The notes under the pieces were generated by a model. It had not been told where the DNA came from. It made no database searches and saw only the letters and a list, made by a program, of their open reading frames with translations. Below are positions 24,415-31,514 of a stretch of DNA of 49,181 nt, piece after piece; position 1 is the stretch's first letter, and the number at the start of each line of letters is the position of its first letter. The stretch comes from Pseudomonadota bacterium (GTDB lineage Bacteria; Pseudomonadota; Gammaproteobacteria; Burkholderiales; JABEVD01). The stretch lies in assembly GCA_021802655.1 (NCBI GenBank), contig JAJZRP010000009.1:1-49181 (forward strand), read 5' to 3'. The translations under genes were made by a program, and so were the position numbers.

Positions 24415-25251
24415 ATGTTCGCGAGCAACCCCTTTGCCGGACTTTCTGAAGTTATATCACCCGCAATTATGCAGGGTTATATCGTTTTAATGGTTCTTTT
24501 GGTCATGGGCGGGACCATACTCGACATGATGCACAAGAAAAGCGCGCAGTACTTTTTCGAAAATGCGAAAAAAGCGAAGAAGAGCGCAAAACGGTCAGTG
24601 GGTGCTGGAGAAAAAGCATCGATTGCCGCTTCAGTGCTGGCGAAAGAAGTATTGACTTCAGGCGAATTCAATAATCCAAGACGCAGGCTTTCCCATCTGT
24701 TGACCATGTACGGATTCATTGTTTTCGCTGCGACTACCGCGATTATGATTTTTGGCTATCCCACGAAGGCTGCGCCCACACCTGCCTTGCTGCCACAGCT
24801 ATGGCATATCGGGGCACTGATGCTGGCCGCAGGCGGTTACTGGTTCTGGCTTTTTATCCGCGTTGATGTGTCTGCGGAAGGCCTTCCATGGTTTCGGTTC
24901 GAGCGTGCGGATTTGTTCATCCTCTCGCTTCTTGCCACCTCGACCTTCGCATTGATCTGGTCATTGACCGGGGGCGGATTAACCGTATTCTTCGCCTTGT
25001 TCGTCCTGTCGAGCACAGTTCTCTTCGGCGGCGTTTACTGGTCCAAGTTCGCCCACATGTTCTTCAAGCCTGCCGCGGCTTACCAGAAAAAAATTACCAG
25101 GGCCGATGGTTCCCGGGAGAATTTGCCTTCCGACTACGATTTGACGGATCCTGAAGTACAGCGAAAGTTTCCGGATATCCCCATGTACATGGGCAAGAAC
25201 CCGCCGAACATGGGGCTTTGCATCAAGGCTGAAAGACCAAACCACTACTAA
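24415..25251 (+). CDS. aprM: AprM, membrane anchor/electron acceptor of APS reductase
   Basis: 278 residues with about five to six membrane segments (for example IVLMVLLVMGGTILDMM, LLTMYGFIVFAATTAIMIFG, LWHIGALMLAAGGYWFWLFI) and a soluble end KFPDIPMYMGKNPPNMGLCI. Position directly before aprBA and the overall form match AprM, the membrane protein proposed to pass electrons from AprBA to the quinone pool in sulfur oxidisers that lack QmoABC. No qmo genes are seen. A clear Shine-Dalgarno (CGAGGAGA) precedes ATG 24415. Confidence 0.88.
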   Translation: MFASNPFAGLSEVISPAIMQGYIVLMVLLVMGGTILDMMHKKSAQYFFENAKKAKKSAKRSVGAGEKASIAASVLAKEVLTSGEFNNPRRRLSHLLTMYGFIVFAATTAIMIFGYPTKAAPTPALLPQLWHIGALMLAAGGYWFWLFIRVDVSAEGLPWFRFERADLFILSLLATSTFALIWSLTGGGLTVFFALFVLSSTVLFGGVYWSKFAHMFFKPAAAYQKKITRADGSRENLPSDYDLTDPEVQRKFPDIPMYMGKNPPNMGLCIKAERPNHY

Positions 25252-25294
25252 CGCTGACTTGACCGATTATCTGTAAGAAATAGAGGAATATATT

Positions 25295-25777
25295 ATGCCA
25301 ACCTTCGTATATATGACGCGTTGTGATGGTTGTGGGGAATGCGTCGACATCTGCCCATCCGACATCATGCACATCGACAAAAAGCTGCGTCGCGCCTACA
25401 ACATCGAACCCAACATGTGCTGGGAATGCTATTCCTGCGTAAAAGCATGTCCGCACCAGGCGATCGATGTTCGCGGTTATGCCGACTTCGCTCCGCTTGG
25501 ACACAGCGTTCGGGTGCTCCGTGATGAAGAGAAGGGCACTATTGCGTGGCGAATCAAGTTCCGCAACGGTAAAAAAGACATGGAACTCTTGGCGCCTATC
25601 ACGACCAAGCCCTGGGGCAAACATATTCCCAAGCTGGCTGAAGTGCCTCCTCCAAGCCAAGAGATGCGGGACAGCCAACTGTTGTTTAACGAGCCTAAAT
25701 ACATCCGTATGGATGAAGGTGGTTTGCATACGCTGGAATCCAATGGCCTGGAAATCAAAAAAGGGGTGCAATACTGA
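25295..25777 (+). CDS. aprB: APS reductase beta subunit (iron-sulfur)
   Basis: 160 residues. Carries two [4Fe-4S] clusters that pass electrons from the FAD of AprA. Cluster motifs are C10-DG-C13-GE-C16-VDI-C20-P and C42-WE-C45-YS-C48-VKA-C52-P. The tail (LLAPITTKPWGKHIPKLAEV onward) embraces AprA in known structures. Its TGA overlaps the aprA ATG by one base. The apr genes use more GGT and CGT codons and are less GC-rich than the flanking genes, as seen for highly expressed genes. Confidence 0.97.
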   Translation: MPTFVYMTRCDGCGECVDICPSDIMHIDKKLRRAYNIEPNMCWECYSCVKACPHQAIDVRGYADFAPLGHSVRVLRDEEKGTIAWRIKFRNGKKDMELLAPITTKPWGKHIPKLAEVPPPSQEMRDSQLLFNEPKYIRMDEGGLHTLESNGLEIKKGVQY

Positions 25778-27669
25778 TGGGCTACAAGACAATTATTGAA
25801 GACAATATCGACATCCTGGTTGTAGGTGCTGGCCTGGGCGGCACGGGTGCGGCATTCGAAGCGAGATATTGGGGTCGGGACAAGAAGATCGTCATCGCCG
25901 AAAAGGCAAACATCATGCGTTCCGGCGCGGTAGCCCAGGGCCTGTACGCGATCAACTGTTACATGGGGACGCGCTTTGGCGAGAACAATCCCGAAGATCA
26001 TGTACGCTATGCACGTATCGACCTGATGGGTATGGTGCGTGAAGATCTTCTGTTCGACATGGCACGCCACGTGGATTCCACTGTGCATAACTTTGAAGAG
26101 TGGGGCCTTCCCATCATGCGCAACGAGAAGAAGGGTTCGTTTCTGCGTGAAGGGCGCTGGCAGATCATGATTCATGGCGAATCCTACAAGCCTATCGTTG
26201 CTGAAGCTGCCAAGAAGTCAGCAGACAAGGTTTTCAACCGCATCTGCGTGACCCACCTCTTGATGGATGAATCCAAGGAAAACCGTGTTGCCGGTGCCGT
26301 GGGTTTTAATGTTCGCACGGGCAACTACCACGTGTTCAAGTCCAAGACCGTTATCTGCGGTGCCGGTGGCGCTTCCAACATCTTCAAGCCGCGTTCTATC
26401 GGTGAAGGTGCGGGTCGTGTCTGGTACGCGCCGTGGTCTTCGGGTTCTGCATATGGCCTGATGATCGAAGCCGGTGCAAAGATGACACAAATGGAAAACC
26501 GTATCGTACTGGCTCGATTCAAGGATGGTTACGGTCCAGTAGGCGCCTACTTCCTGCATCTCAAGACCTATACCCAGAATGCCTACGGTGAAGAGTATGA
26601 GTCCAAGTGGTTTCCGGAACTACAGAAAATGGTCGGCAAGGAATACCTGGACCCGGAAGTTTCGCACAGAACGCATCGTCCCATTCCGACCTGTCTGCGT
26701 AACCACGCCATAATCTCCGAGGTGAATGCCGGTCGCGGCCCCATTCACATGGTCACCATGGAAGCCTTCCAGGATCCCCATCTTGAGGAGATCGGTTGGC
26801 ACAACTTCCTGGGTATGACCGTTGGTCAGGCGGTGCTTTGGGCAGCCACAGACGTCGATCCCAAGTACGAAAACCCTGAGCTGACCACTTCCGAGCCATA
26901 CGTCATGGGTTCGCATGCAACCGGTTGCGGTGCCTGGTGTTCAGGTCCTGAAGACGTGTCTCCGCCCGAGTACTTCTGGGGCTACAACCGCATGACGACC
27001 GTTGAAGGTCTGTTCGGCGCGGGGGATGCGGTAGGCGGTACGCCTCACGCCTTCTCATCGGGCTCCTTCACAGAAGGTCGTCTGGCTGCCAAGGCTGCCT
27101 GCAAATATATTGATGACGGCAAAGCAGAGGGCATCCGAGTTTCCGACGATCAGATCAATCGTCGCAAGGAACAGATCTACAAGCCGCTGGAAACCTACCG
27201 TGTTTACAGTAACGAGGTGGTTGCCGGTACCGTCAACCCTAACTTCATCAATCCAAGACAGGGTCTTGATCGTTTGCAGAAGCTGATGGACGAGTACTGT
27301 GGAGGTTTTGGCGTCAACTACATGACCAACGACAAGCTCCTGAACATCGGTCTCAAGAAAATGTACATCCTGGGACAGGATCTGGAAAAAGTCGCCGCTT
27401 CGGATATACACGAGCTGTTGCGCGCATGGGAGCTGAAGCATCGTTTCCTTACTTCCGAGAGTGTATTCCAGCATACGCTGTTCCGTAAGGAGACACGCTG
27501 GCCGGGTTATTACTACCGTGGTGATGCAATGAAGCTGGATGACAAAAACTGGCACGTCCTGACAGTTTCTCGTCGCGATCCCGAGACGGGTGAGTACACG
27601 ATGGAAAAAGCACCGCTCTACCACTTGGTGGGTGATGTAGAGAAAGCGCCGCCTGTAGAGCATCACTAA
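25777..27669 (+). CDS. aprA: APS reductase alpha subunit (FAD)
   Basis: 630 residues, normal for AprA. In oxidisers it joins sulfite and AMP to form APS, with electrons leaving through AprB. FAD-binding motif DILVVGAGLGGTGAAFEARY at the start, RSGAVAQGLYAINCYMG, CGAGGASNIFKPRS, and the active-site region RNHAIISEVNAGRGPIHMVT, GAWCSGPED and FGAGDAVGGTPHAFSSGSFT. Whether the form is oxidative rests on context (Sox, AprM, no dsr reduction genes seen). Transcription very probably ends at the hairpin at 27747. Confidence 0.97.
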   Translation: MGYKTIIEDNIDILVVGAGLGGTGAAFEARYWGRDKKIVIAEKANIMRSGAVAQGLYAINCYMGTRFGENNPEDHVRYARIDLMGMVREDLLFDMARHVDSTVHNFEEWGLPIMRNEKKGSFLREGRWQIMIHGESYKPIVAEAAKKSADKVFNRICVTHLLMDESKENRVAGAVGFNVRTGNYHVFKSKTVICGAGGASNIFKPRSIGEGAGRVWYAPWSSGSAYGLMIEAGAKMTQMENRIVLARFKDGYGPVGAYFLHLKTYTQNAYGEEYESKWFPELQKMVGKEYLDPEVSHRTHRPIPTCLRNHAIISEVNAGRGPIHMVTMEAFQDPHLEEIGWHNFLGMTVGQAVLWAATDVDPKYENPELTTSEPYVMGSHATGCGAWCSGPEDVSPPEYFWGYNRMTTVEGLFGAGDAVGGTPHAFSSGSFTEGRLAAKAACKYIDDGKAEGIRVSDDQINRRKEQIYKPLETYRVYSNEVVAGTVNPNFINPRQGLDRLQKLMDEYCGGFGVNYMTNDKLLNIGLKKMYILGQDLEKVAASDIHELLRAWELKHRFLTSESVFQHTLFRKETRWPGYYYRGDAMKLDDKNWHVLTVSRRDPETGEYTMEKAPLYHLVGDVEKAPPVEHH

Positions 27670-27746
27670 GCAAATGCAGGCTTGATTTGCCCGTTTTGTA
27701 AAACCAGGCCTGCGAAATTGCGATAACTTGTGAGTGTATCGATAGG

Positions 27747-27776
27747 GGACCGGCATATTTCATGTTGGTCCTTTTT
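27747..27776 (+). terminator. Rho-independent terminator after aprA
   Basis: Stem GGACCGGCAT (27747-27756) pairs with ATGTTGGTCC (27762-27771), including two G-T pairs, loop ATTTC, followed by TTTTT (27772-27776). It ends the sat-aprMBA unit. A second possible fold, GCAGGC with GCCTGC enclosing GTTTTGTAAAAC, lies about 50 nt upstream. Confidence 0.85.
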
Positions 27777-27846
27777 ATCTATTGCGCAAGCGTGGAATGG
27801 TCATTTCCATGAAAAAACATGATGTTGTTTTAATGGAGTTTGGCTG

Positions 27847-28197
27847 ATGAATATTATTGACAAGACAGATGAAGAGATATTGGAAATCGCAAATCCAATG
27901 TGGGCGGATTTGGTTAAATACTCGAATGAAGGCAACTACGGTGCTTTCACGCGTAATTTTTCCTCTTCATTTATCAAGGGAGCAAACGAAATAGAGATGG
28001 GCAAGCAGTTTGCAAGAAGCGATCTGGCGAAAAACCTGTCAGAAGATCATACGTATCTCGGCATGATACGCCGCGGAGAATATGTCACTGTTTTATATAA
28101 AGTGATCAACAAAAAAAATAAAGGGGAATGGCTGGGAAGGCTGGTGCTGGGTTATGAAAAGGACAAGGTGAAAATTTTTGGTGCAACGCTGTTTTAA
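27847..28197 (+). CDS. Hypothetical protein, 116 residues
   Basis: Not recognised. Acidic-basic soluble protein without signal peptide: EEILEIANPMWADLVKYSNE, YGAFTRNFSSSFIKGANEIE, then beta-rich MIRRGEYVTVLYKVI and WLGRLVLGYEKDKVKIFGAT. The alternating helix-then-sheet layout is compatible with an NTF2-like fold, which is only an impression. ATGGAG before ATG 27847 gives a fair ribosome-binding site. It is the first gene of a tight, comparatively AT-rich group with slyD-like and TPR genes. Confidence 0.65.
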   Translation: MNIIDKTDEEILEIANPMWADLVKYSNEGNYGAFTRNFSSSFIKGANEIEMGKQFARSDLAKNLSEDHTYLGMIRRGEYVTVLYKVINKKNKGEWLGRLVLGYEKDKVKIFGATLF

Positions 28198-28213
28198 AAA
28201 GAATTTATTGGAC

Positions 28214-28723
28214 ATGTCAGATACGATCGAAGACGAAAAATTCGTTGAACTCAATTACAAGGTCATCGATAACAAAACCGGCGACATACTCGTTACCGTG
28301 GATTACCCGCTGGGTTATGTTCATGGCGTGAATGATGTGATGTCCGAACAAGTGACGAAGGAACTGTATGGTAAAAAAGTCGGTGATGTCATCGAAGTGC
28401 CGATTGACACTACGCTGTTATATGGCGAGAGAGATGAATCACTGGTATTTACCGATCGTATCGAAAATGTCCCGGAAGAGTATCGGGAAATTGGAATGAC
28501 TATCGCCATGGAAAACGAAAAGGGTGAGTCCAGAAACTTCATCGTAACCCGATTCGACGACAAGACATTGACTGTCGACGGCAATAACCCGCTTTGCGGC
28601 AGAGAAGTCACCTTCATGCTGGAAGTTTTGTCCATACGCGATGCTACCGAGGAAGAAATCGAGCTTGGCGGAGCGGTTGGTGCCGATCCTGATTTGAATG
28701 AAATACTCGACCGGGCAAAATGA
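28214..28723 (+). CDS. SlyD-like FKBP-type peptidyl-prolyl isomerase
   Basis: 169 residues from ATG 28214. The first half follows SlyD: EDEKFVELNYKVIDNKTGDI, VDYPLGYVHGVNDVMSEQVT, and LYGKKVGDVIEVPI, then an insert-in-flap region (YGERDESLVFTDRIENVPEE) and the return DDKTLTVDGNNPLCGREVTF with LEVLSIRDATEEEIELGGA. It lacks the histidine-rich metal-binding tail of E. coli SlyD. It would act as a folding helper in the cytoplasm. It follows the hypothetical gene by 16 nt and overlaps the TPR gene by 4 nt (ATGA). Confidence 0.82.
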   Translation: MSDTIEDEKFVELNYKVIDNKTGDILVTVDYPLGYVHGVNDVMSEQVTKELYGKKVGDVIEVPIDTTLLYGERDESLVFTDRIENVPEEYREIGMTIAMENEKGESRNFIVTRFDDKTLTVDGNNPLCGREVTFMLEVLSIRDATEEEIELGGAVGADPDLNEILDRAK

Positions 28724-29751
28724 AATTCTCGAATAATTGCATCATTTACCCGGAGAACAGGGCCCTGGAGCGTGCAATAGCTAATTCGATAGGGATGCTC
28801 AGTGAAGAATTGGTCGAATCCGCCACTCCGGATAGAAAGGTAACCGCGGCTGACAATTTTCTTTACACGCGGGGGAACTTTGAACAGCACAGCTTTAGTT
28901 CCAAAATTTTTGAGAGTTTACGCGAGACGCTGGAGGCATCACTGACAGCCGCCAAAAATCGCAATCAGAATCCGGTAGCCTGGGCTGAGACCCGGAACAA
29001 TCTGGGAAATGTTCTTGCGGCATTGGGACAGCAGCGGAGAGATGCTGAATTGTTCGATGCGGCCATTCAGTGCTTCAACCATGCATTGGAAGAGCTCAGA
29101 CAGGAAGACTCGCCTTTTGAATGGGCAGCGACGCAATACAACCTGGGCACGGCAAACCAGGCACTTGGCCGGCTGCTTGATGCCGCAAAGCCGTTAAAAG
29201 TCGCTGTAGATGCTTATACCAATGCTTTGCTGGTTTGGTCGCGAGATGAGTCGCCGGAAGACTGGATGTATACCATGCATCAACTGGGTGCTACTTTACA
29301 TACGTACGGGAAACTGCTCAAAGGCAACCGTCAATTTCAAAAATCCGTTGTTGCCTATAAAAATGCGCTTGCCGTACTCGACGCGGATAATTACGCATTG
29401 GAATTGACCGCTACACATAATAACCGTGCTGCCGTTTTGCATCATCTCGGTGAGTCTGAAGAAAATCCTGATCGTTTGAAAGAAGCGATAAAATCATATG
29501 AAAAGGCGCTGACGGTTAGCATGGAGCAGCAGTTGCCTATCCATCTGGCTGTCATCTGCCGAGTGAACAAGGCGACAGCACAAAATGTACTTGCTCAACT
29601 GACAAACGATGCTGTGCTTGCAGAAGAAATTGCAGATGAATTTGAAGTGATCATGGAATGTTTTCCTCACGCGCTACAGCCGCTCTGCTTGAAGCATTGC
29701 GAGGAACAGCTGAAAAAGGCGCAGTCACAGCTAAAAGCGCTTGCCTGCTAA
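28720..29751 (+). CDS. Tetratricopeptide-repeat protein
   Basis: 343 residues. From about residue 70 the sequence is a series of helical repeats of about 45-50 residues, each with an A-x-T-x-x-N-L-G-type helix: WAETRNNLGNVLAALGQQRR, WAATQYNLGTANQALGRLLD, WMYTMHQLGATLHTYGKLLK, LTATHNNRAAVLHHLGESEE and a last YEKALTVSMEQQLPIHLAVI. Such repeats bind other proteins. No signal peptide or catalytic domain. Coupled to the SlyD-like gene by ATGA overlap, suggesting a shared job, perhaps in folding or assembly (inference). Confidence 0.85.
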   Translation: MKFSNNCIIYPENRALERAIANSIGMLSEELVESATPDRKVTAADNFLYTRGNFEQHSFSSKIFESLRETLEASLTAAKNRNQNPVAWAETRNNLGNVLAALGQQRRDAELFDAAIQCFNHALEELRQEDSPFEWAATQYNLGTANQALGRLLDAAKPLKVAVDAYTNALLVWSRDESPEDWMYTMHQLGATLHTYGKLLKGNRQFQKSVVAYKNALAVLDADNYALELTATHNNRAAVLHHLGESEENPDRLKEAIKSYEKALTVSMEQQLPIHLAVICRVNKATAQNVLAQLTNDAVLAEEIADEFEVIMECFPHALQPLCLKHCEEQLKKAQSQLKALAC

Positions 29752-29772
29752 CTTGTTGAGAGAAGGCTGAAA

Positions 29773-30189
29773 TTAAATCCGCTCGGAAAGTGTATATTCC
29801 ATGTTAATAAATGAGCCGGTATCTGCCAGGAAACGGATCGTTCGGGCGCCAAACCCGACTTCCGGGTTCGATTCGTTTTTATCAACAGATAAAGTCAGCG
29901 CCACGCCCAACCTTGGAGATAGATTGTGGCTTTTGCAGACTTCAACGATTTTTTCTTTAATGGGTTCCAGCCGCTTTACGATGATGTCCGTTAAGGCAAA
30001 TACGTCCACCTCGCCAGTAATGGTCTCCGTTGATAACTCCCATGAGCTTATTACGGGTTTGTCCAGGCCGCTGTATGCGCCGGCAGCATCGACGGAGGTG
30101 GGTTCTATTCCAAGCAGGCGTGTAATGTCGTCGGGGTTGAAATGATAACCCAGCAGTGCAAAGTAAGCCCGTCCTTTATTCGATGCCAA
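29773..30189 (-). CDS. DUF4279-like protein
   Basis: About 138 residues if TTG 30189 is used. The segment RAYFALLGYHFNPDDITRLL then GIEPTSVDAAG, with ISSWELSTET and later LGVALTLSVDKNESNPEVGF, fits the DUF4279 family (small proteins of unknown role). The frame stays open to ATG 30312, but that would overlap the HIT gene on the other strand by 58 nt, and family homology begins near 30180. The start is therefore uncertain. Composition is AT-rich like its left neighbours, with which it converges (22 nt from the TPR gene). Confidence 0.6.
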   Translation of the reverse strand: MASNKGRAYFALLGYHFNPDDITRLLGIEPTSVDAAGAYSGLDKPVISSWELSTETITGEVDVFALTDIIVKRLEPIKEKIVEVCKSHNLSPRLGVALTLSVDKNESNPEVGFGARTIRFLADTGSFINMEYTLSERI

Positions 30190-30254
30190 GATGGTTTCCG
30201 CGTTGAAGATGCTGTGTCGAAGTATAACGTATAGACTGAAGAGGAGGCGCTCTG

Positions 30255-30656
30255 TTGTCGTCCGAAGTGAAAAGAGACCCCAATAATCCATGCCTGTTTT
30301 GCACAGATCCACGTGGAATATCAGTACAGCATGAACTTGCTTTCAGTGCTCGTGACTCCTACCCGGCGAGTCCGGGGCACACCCTGGTCATCCCACGTCG
30401 GCATGTCGTTAGCTTTTTCGACCTGACACCGGAAGAAGTGGCTGCCTGCATGGACCTCGTTAAAGAGGAAAAAAAACGCATTGACGAGGGGTTTAATCCG
30501 GATGGCTACAATATCGGCGTTAATGTCGGACCTGCGGCCGGGCAAAGTATCCTCCATGTCCATATTCACATCATCCCCCGCTACAAAGGGGACGTTGAGA
30601 ATCCCCAAGGTGGGGTGCGGCATGTGATTCCAAAGAAGGGGCATTACACGCGCTGA
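30255..30656 (+). CDS. HIT-family nucleotide hydrolase/transferase
   Basis: 133 residues starting at TTG 30255, supported by GAGGAGG at 30241-30247 (7 nt spacing). The histidine triad H101-V-H103-I-H105-I-I is intact, preceded by PAAGQSILHVH. CLFCTDPRG near residue 13 gives a CxxC, and SPGHTLVIPRRHVVSFFDLT is typical. These enzymes cleave nucleotide phosphoramidates or dinucleoside polyphosphates; the exact substrate is unknown. Confidence 0.92.
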   Translation: MSSEVKRDPNNPCLFCTDPRGISVQHELAFSARDSYPASPGHTLVIPRRHVVSFFDLTPEEVAACMDLVKEEKKRIDEGFNPDGYNIGVNVGPAAGQSILHVHIHIIPRYKGDVENPQGGVRHVIPKKGHYTR

Positions 30657-30758
30657 ATGGTATAATTCCGCCAGTTAAATGGGAAGGGCCGACATGCCTG
30701 TTTATATGCCTCCCGTTTTCAACCCCCCCGTTTTCTACAATCTCAAGGAGACAGGATT

Positions 30759-30929
30759 ATGAGCGACGACAAGAAGCCTTTTACCCGCCCCAAGGTTCCC
30801 GACGGCCACGCATTCCACGTGACTACCCGCCAGAAAGAAATTGTACCGGGGCAGTTTTTTGTTGGCTATGAAACCACCTGGGAACCGCACCAGAAAGAAG
30901 TGCCTTACACCACCCCCAAGAAGCCCTAA
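30759..30929 (+). CDS. Small hypothetical protein, 56 residues
   Basis: MSDDKKPFTRPKVPDGHAFH then VTTRQKEIVPGQFFVGYETT and WEPHQKEVPYTTPKKP. AAGGAG lies 8 nt before ATG, and a TATAAT hexamer at 30661-30666 may be the -10 of its promoter. It is soluble, proline-rich and ends by overlapping the converging DUF934 gene by 4 nt. The good ribosome-binding site and non-random protein-like composition support coding. I do not recognise the family. Confidence 0.6.
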   Translation: MSDDKKPFTRPKVPDGHAFHVTTRQKEIVPGQFFVGYETTWEPHQKEVPYTTPKKP

Positions 30930-31393
30930 GCCTGCTCCCGCTGAACCAGCACAGTCTGTACGGGCCTGGAGAAACGCGCCAGGGAAGGGCTTGGGGCGAA
31001 GGCGTCGAAGCCGAAATGCGCAAGGCGCGCGACCTTGTCGGAGATATCGCCGAAGGCGCGAAGCTCCCCGCCGTAGCCGAAGCGGTTGCGCAGCGTGCGT
31101 GCGCTGGAATAGCCCAGGCCGTCGCCATATCTGTCGAATTCGATGGCGATTACGGTGAAATCGTCCAGGTCCTTCGCTATATCCTCTGCGCTTTCGTCGG
31201 CTGCGAGCCAGACGCCGAGCGGCCAGCCGTGGTCGTATTCGCGGCGGATCAGCTCCGCGCGGCGCGCCTGCCACACGGAAAGCGGTACGATCACGGGGCC
31301 CACGGGAAGCTTCACTCCCTCGGGGGCCTCCGTTGCGGCGAGCATTTTCCATTCATCCTGGAATGTTTTTCCGTTCTCGGTCAGCTTGAACAT
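30926..31393 (-). CDS. DUF934 family protein
   Basis: 155 residues. FKLTENGKTFQDEWKML at the start, VIVPLSVWQARRAELIRREY, LGVWLAADESAEDIAKDLDD, FTVIAIEFDRYGDGLGYSSA and LRNRFGYGGELRAFGDISDK identify the DUF934 family, which usually accompanies assimilatory sulfite reductase (cysI) and cysH genes and is annotated as a possible oxidoreductase. Here it stands alone; no cys genes are beside it. An AGGAG lies shortly before ATG 31393. Confidence 0.88.
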   Translation of the reverse strand: MFKLTENGKTFQDEWKMLAATEAPEGVKLPVGPVIVPLSVWQARRAELIRREYDHGWPLGVWLAADESAEDIAKDLDDFTVIAIEFDRYGDGLGYSSARTLRNRFGYGGELRAFGDISDKVARLAHFGFDAFAPSPSLARFSRPVQTVLVQREQA

Positions 31394-31514
31394 GGGATTC
31401 CTCCTGTGGGATACAGGATCGAATGTTAGCTGCGCAAGATGAATATTGAAAATACTAAGAAGTTACGAATTAATAACGGGTGGTTATAAGCGGGGGAGCT
31501 CTTCGGCATTCAGG

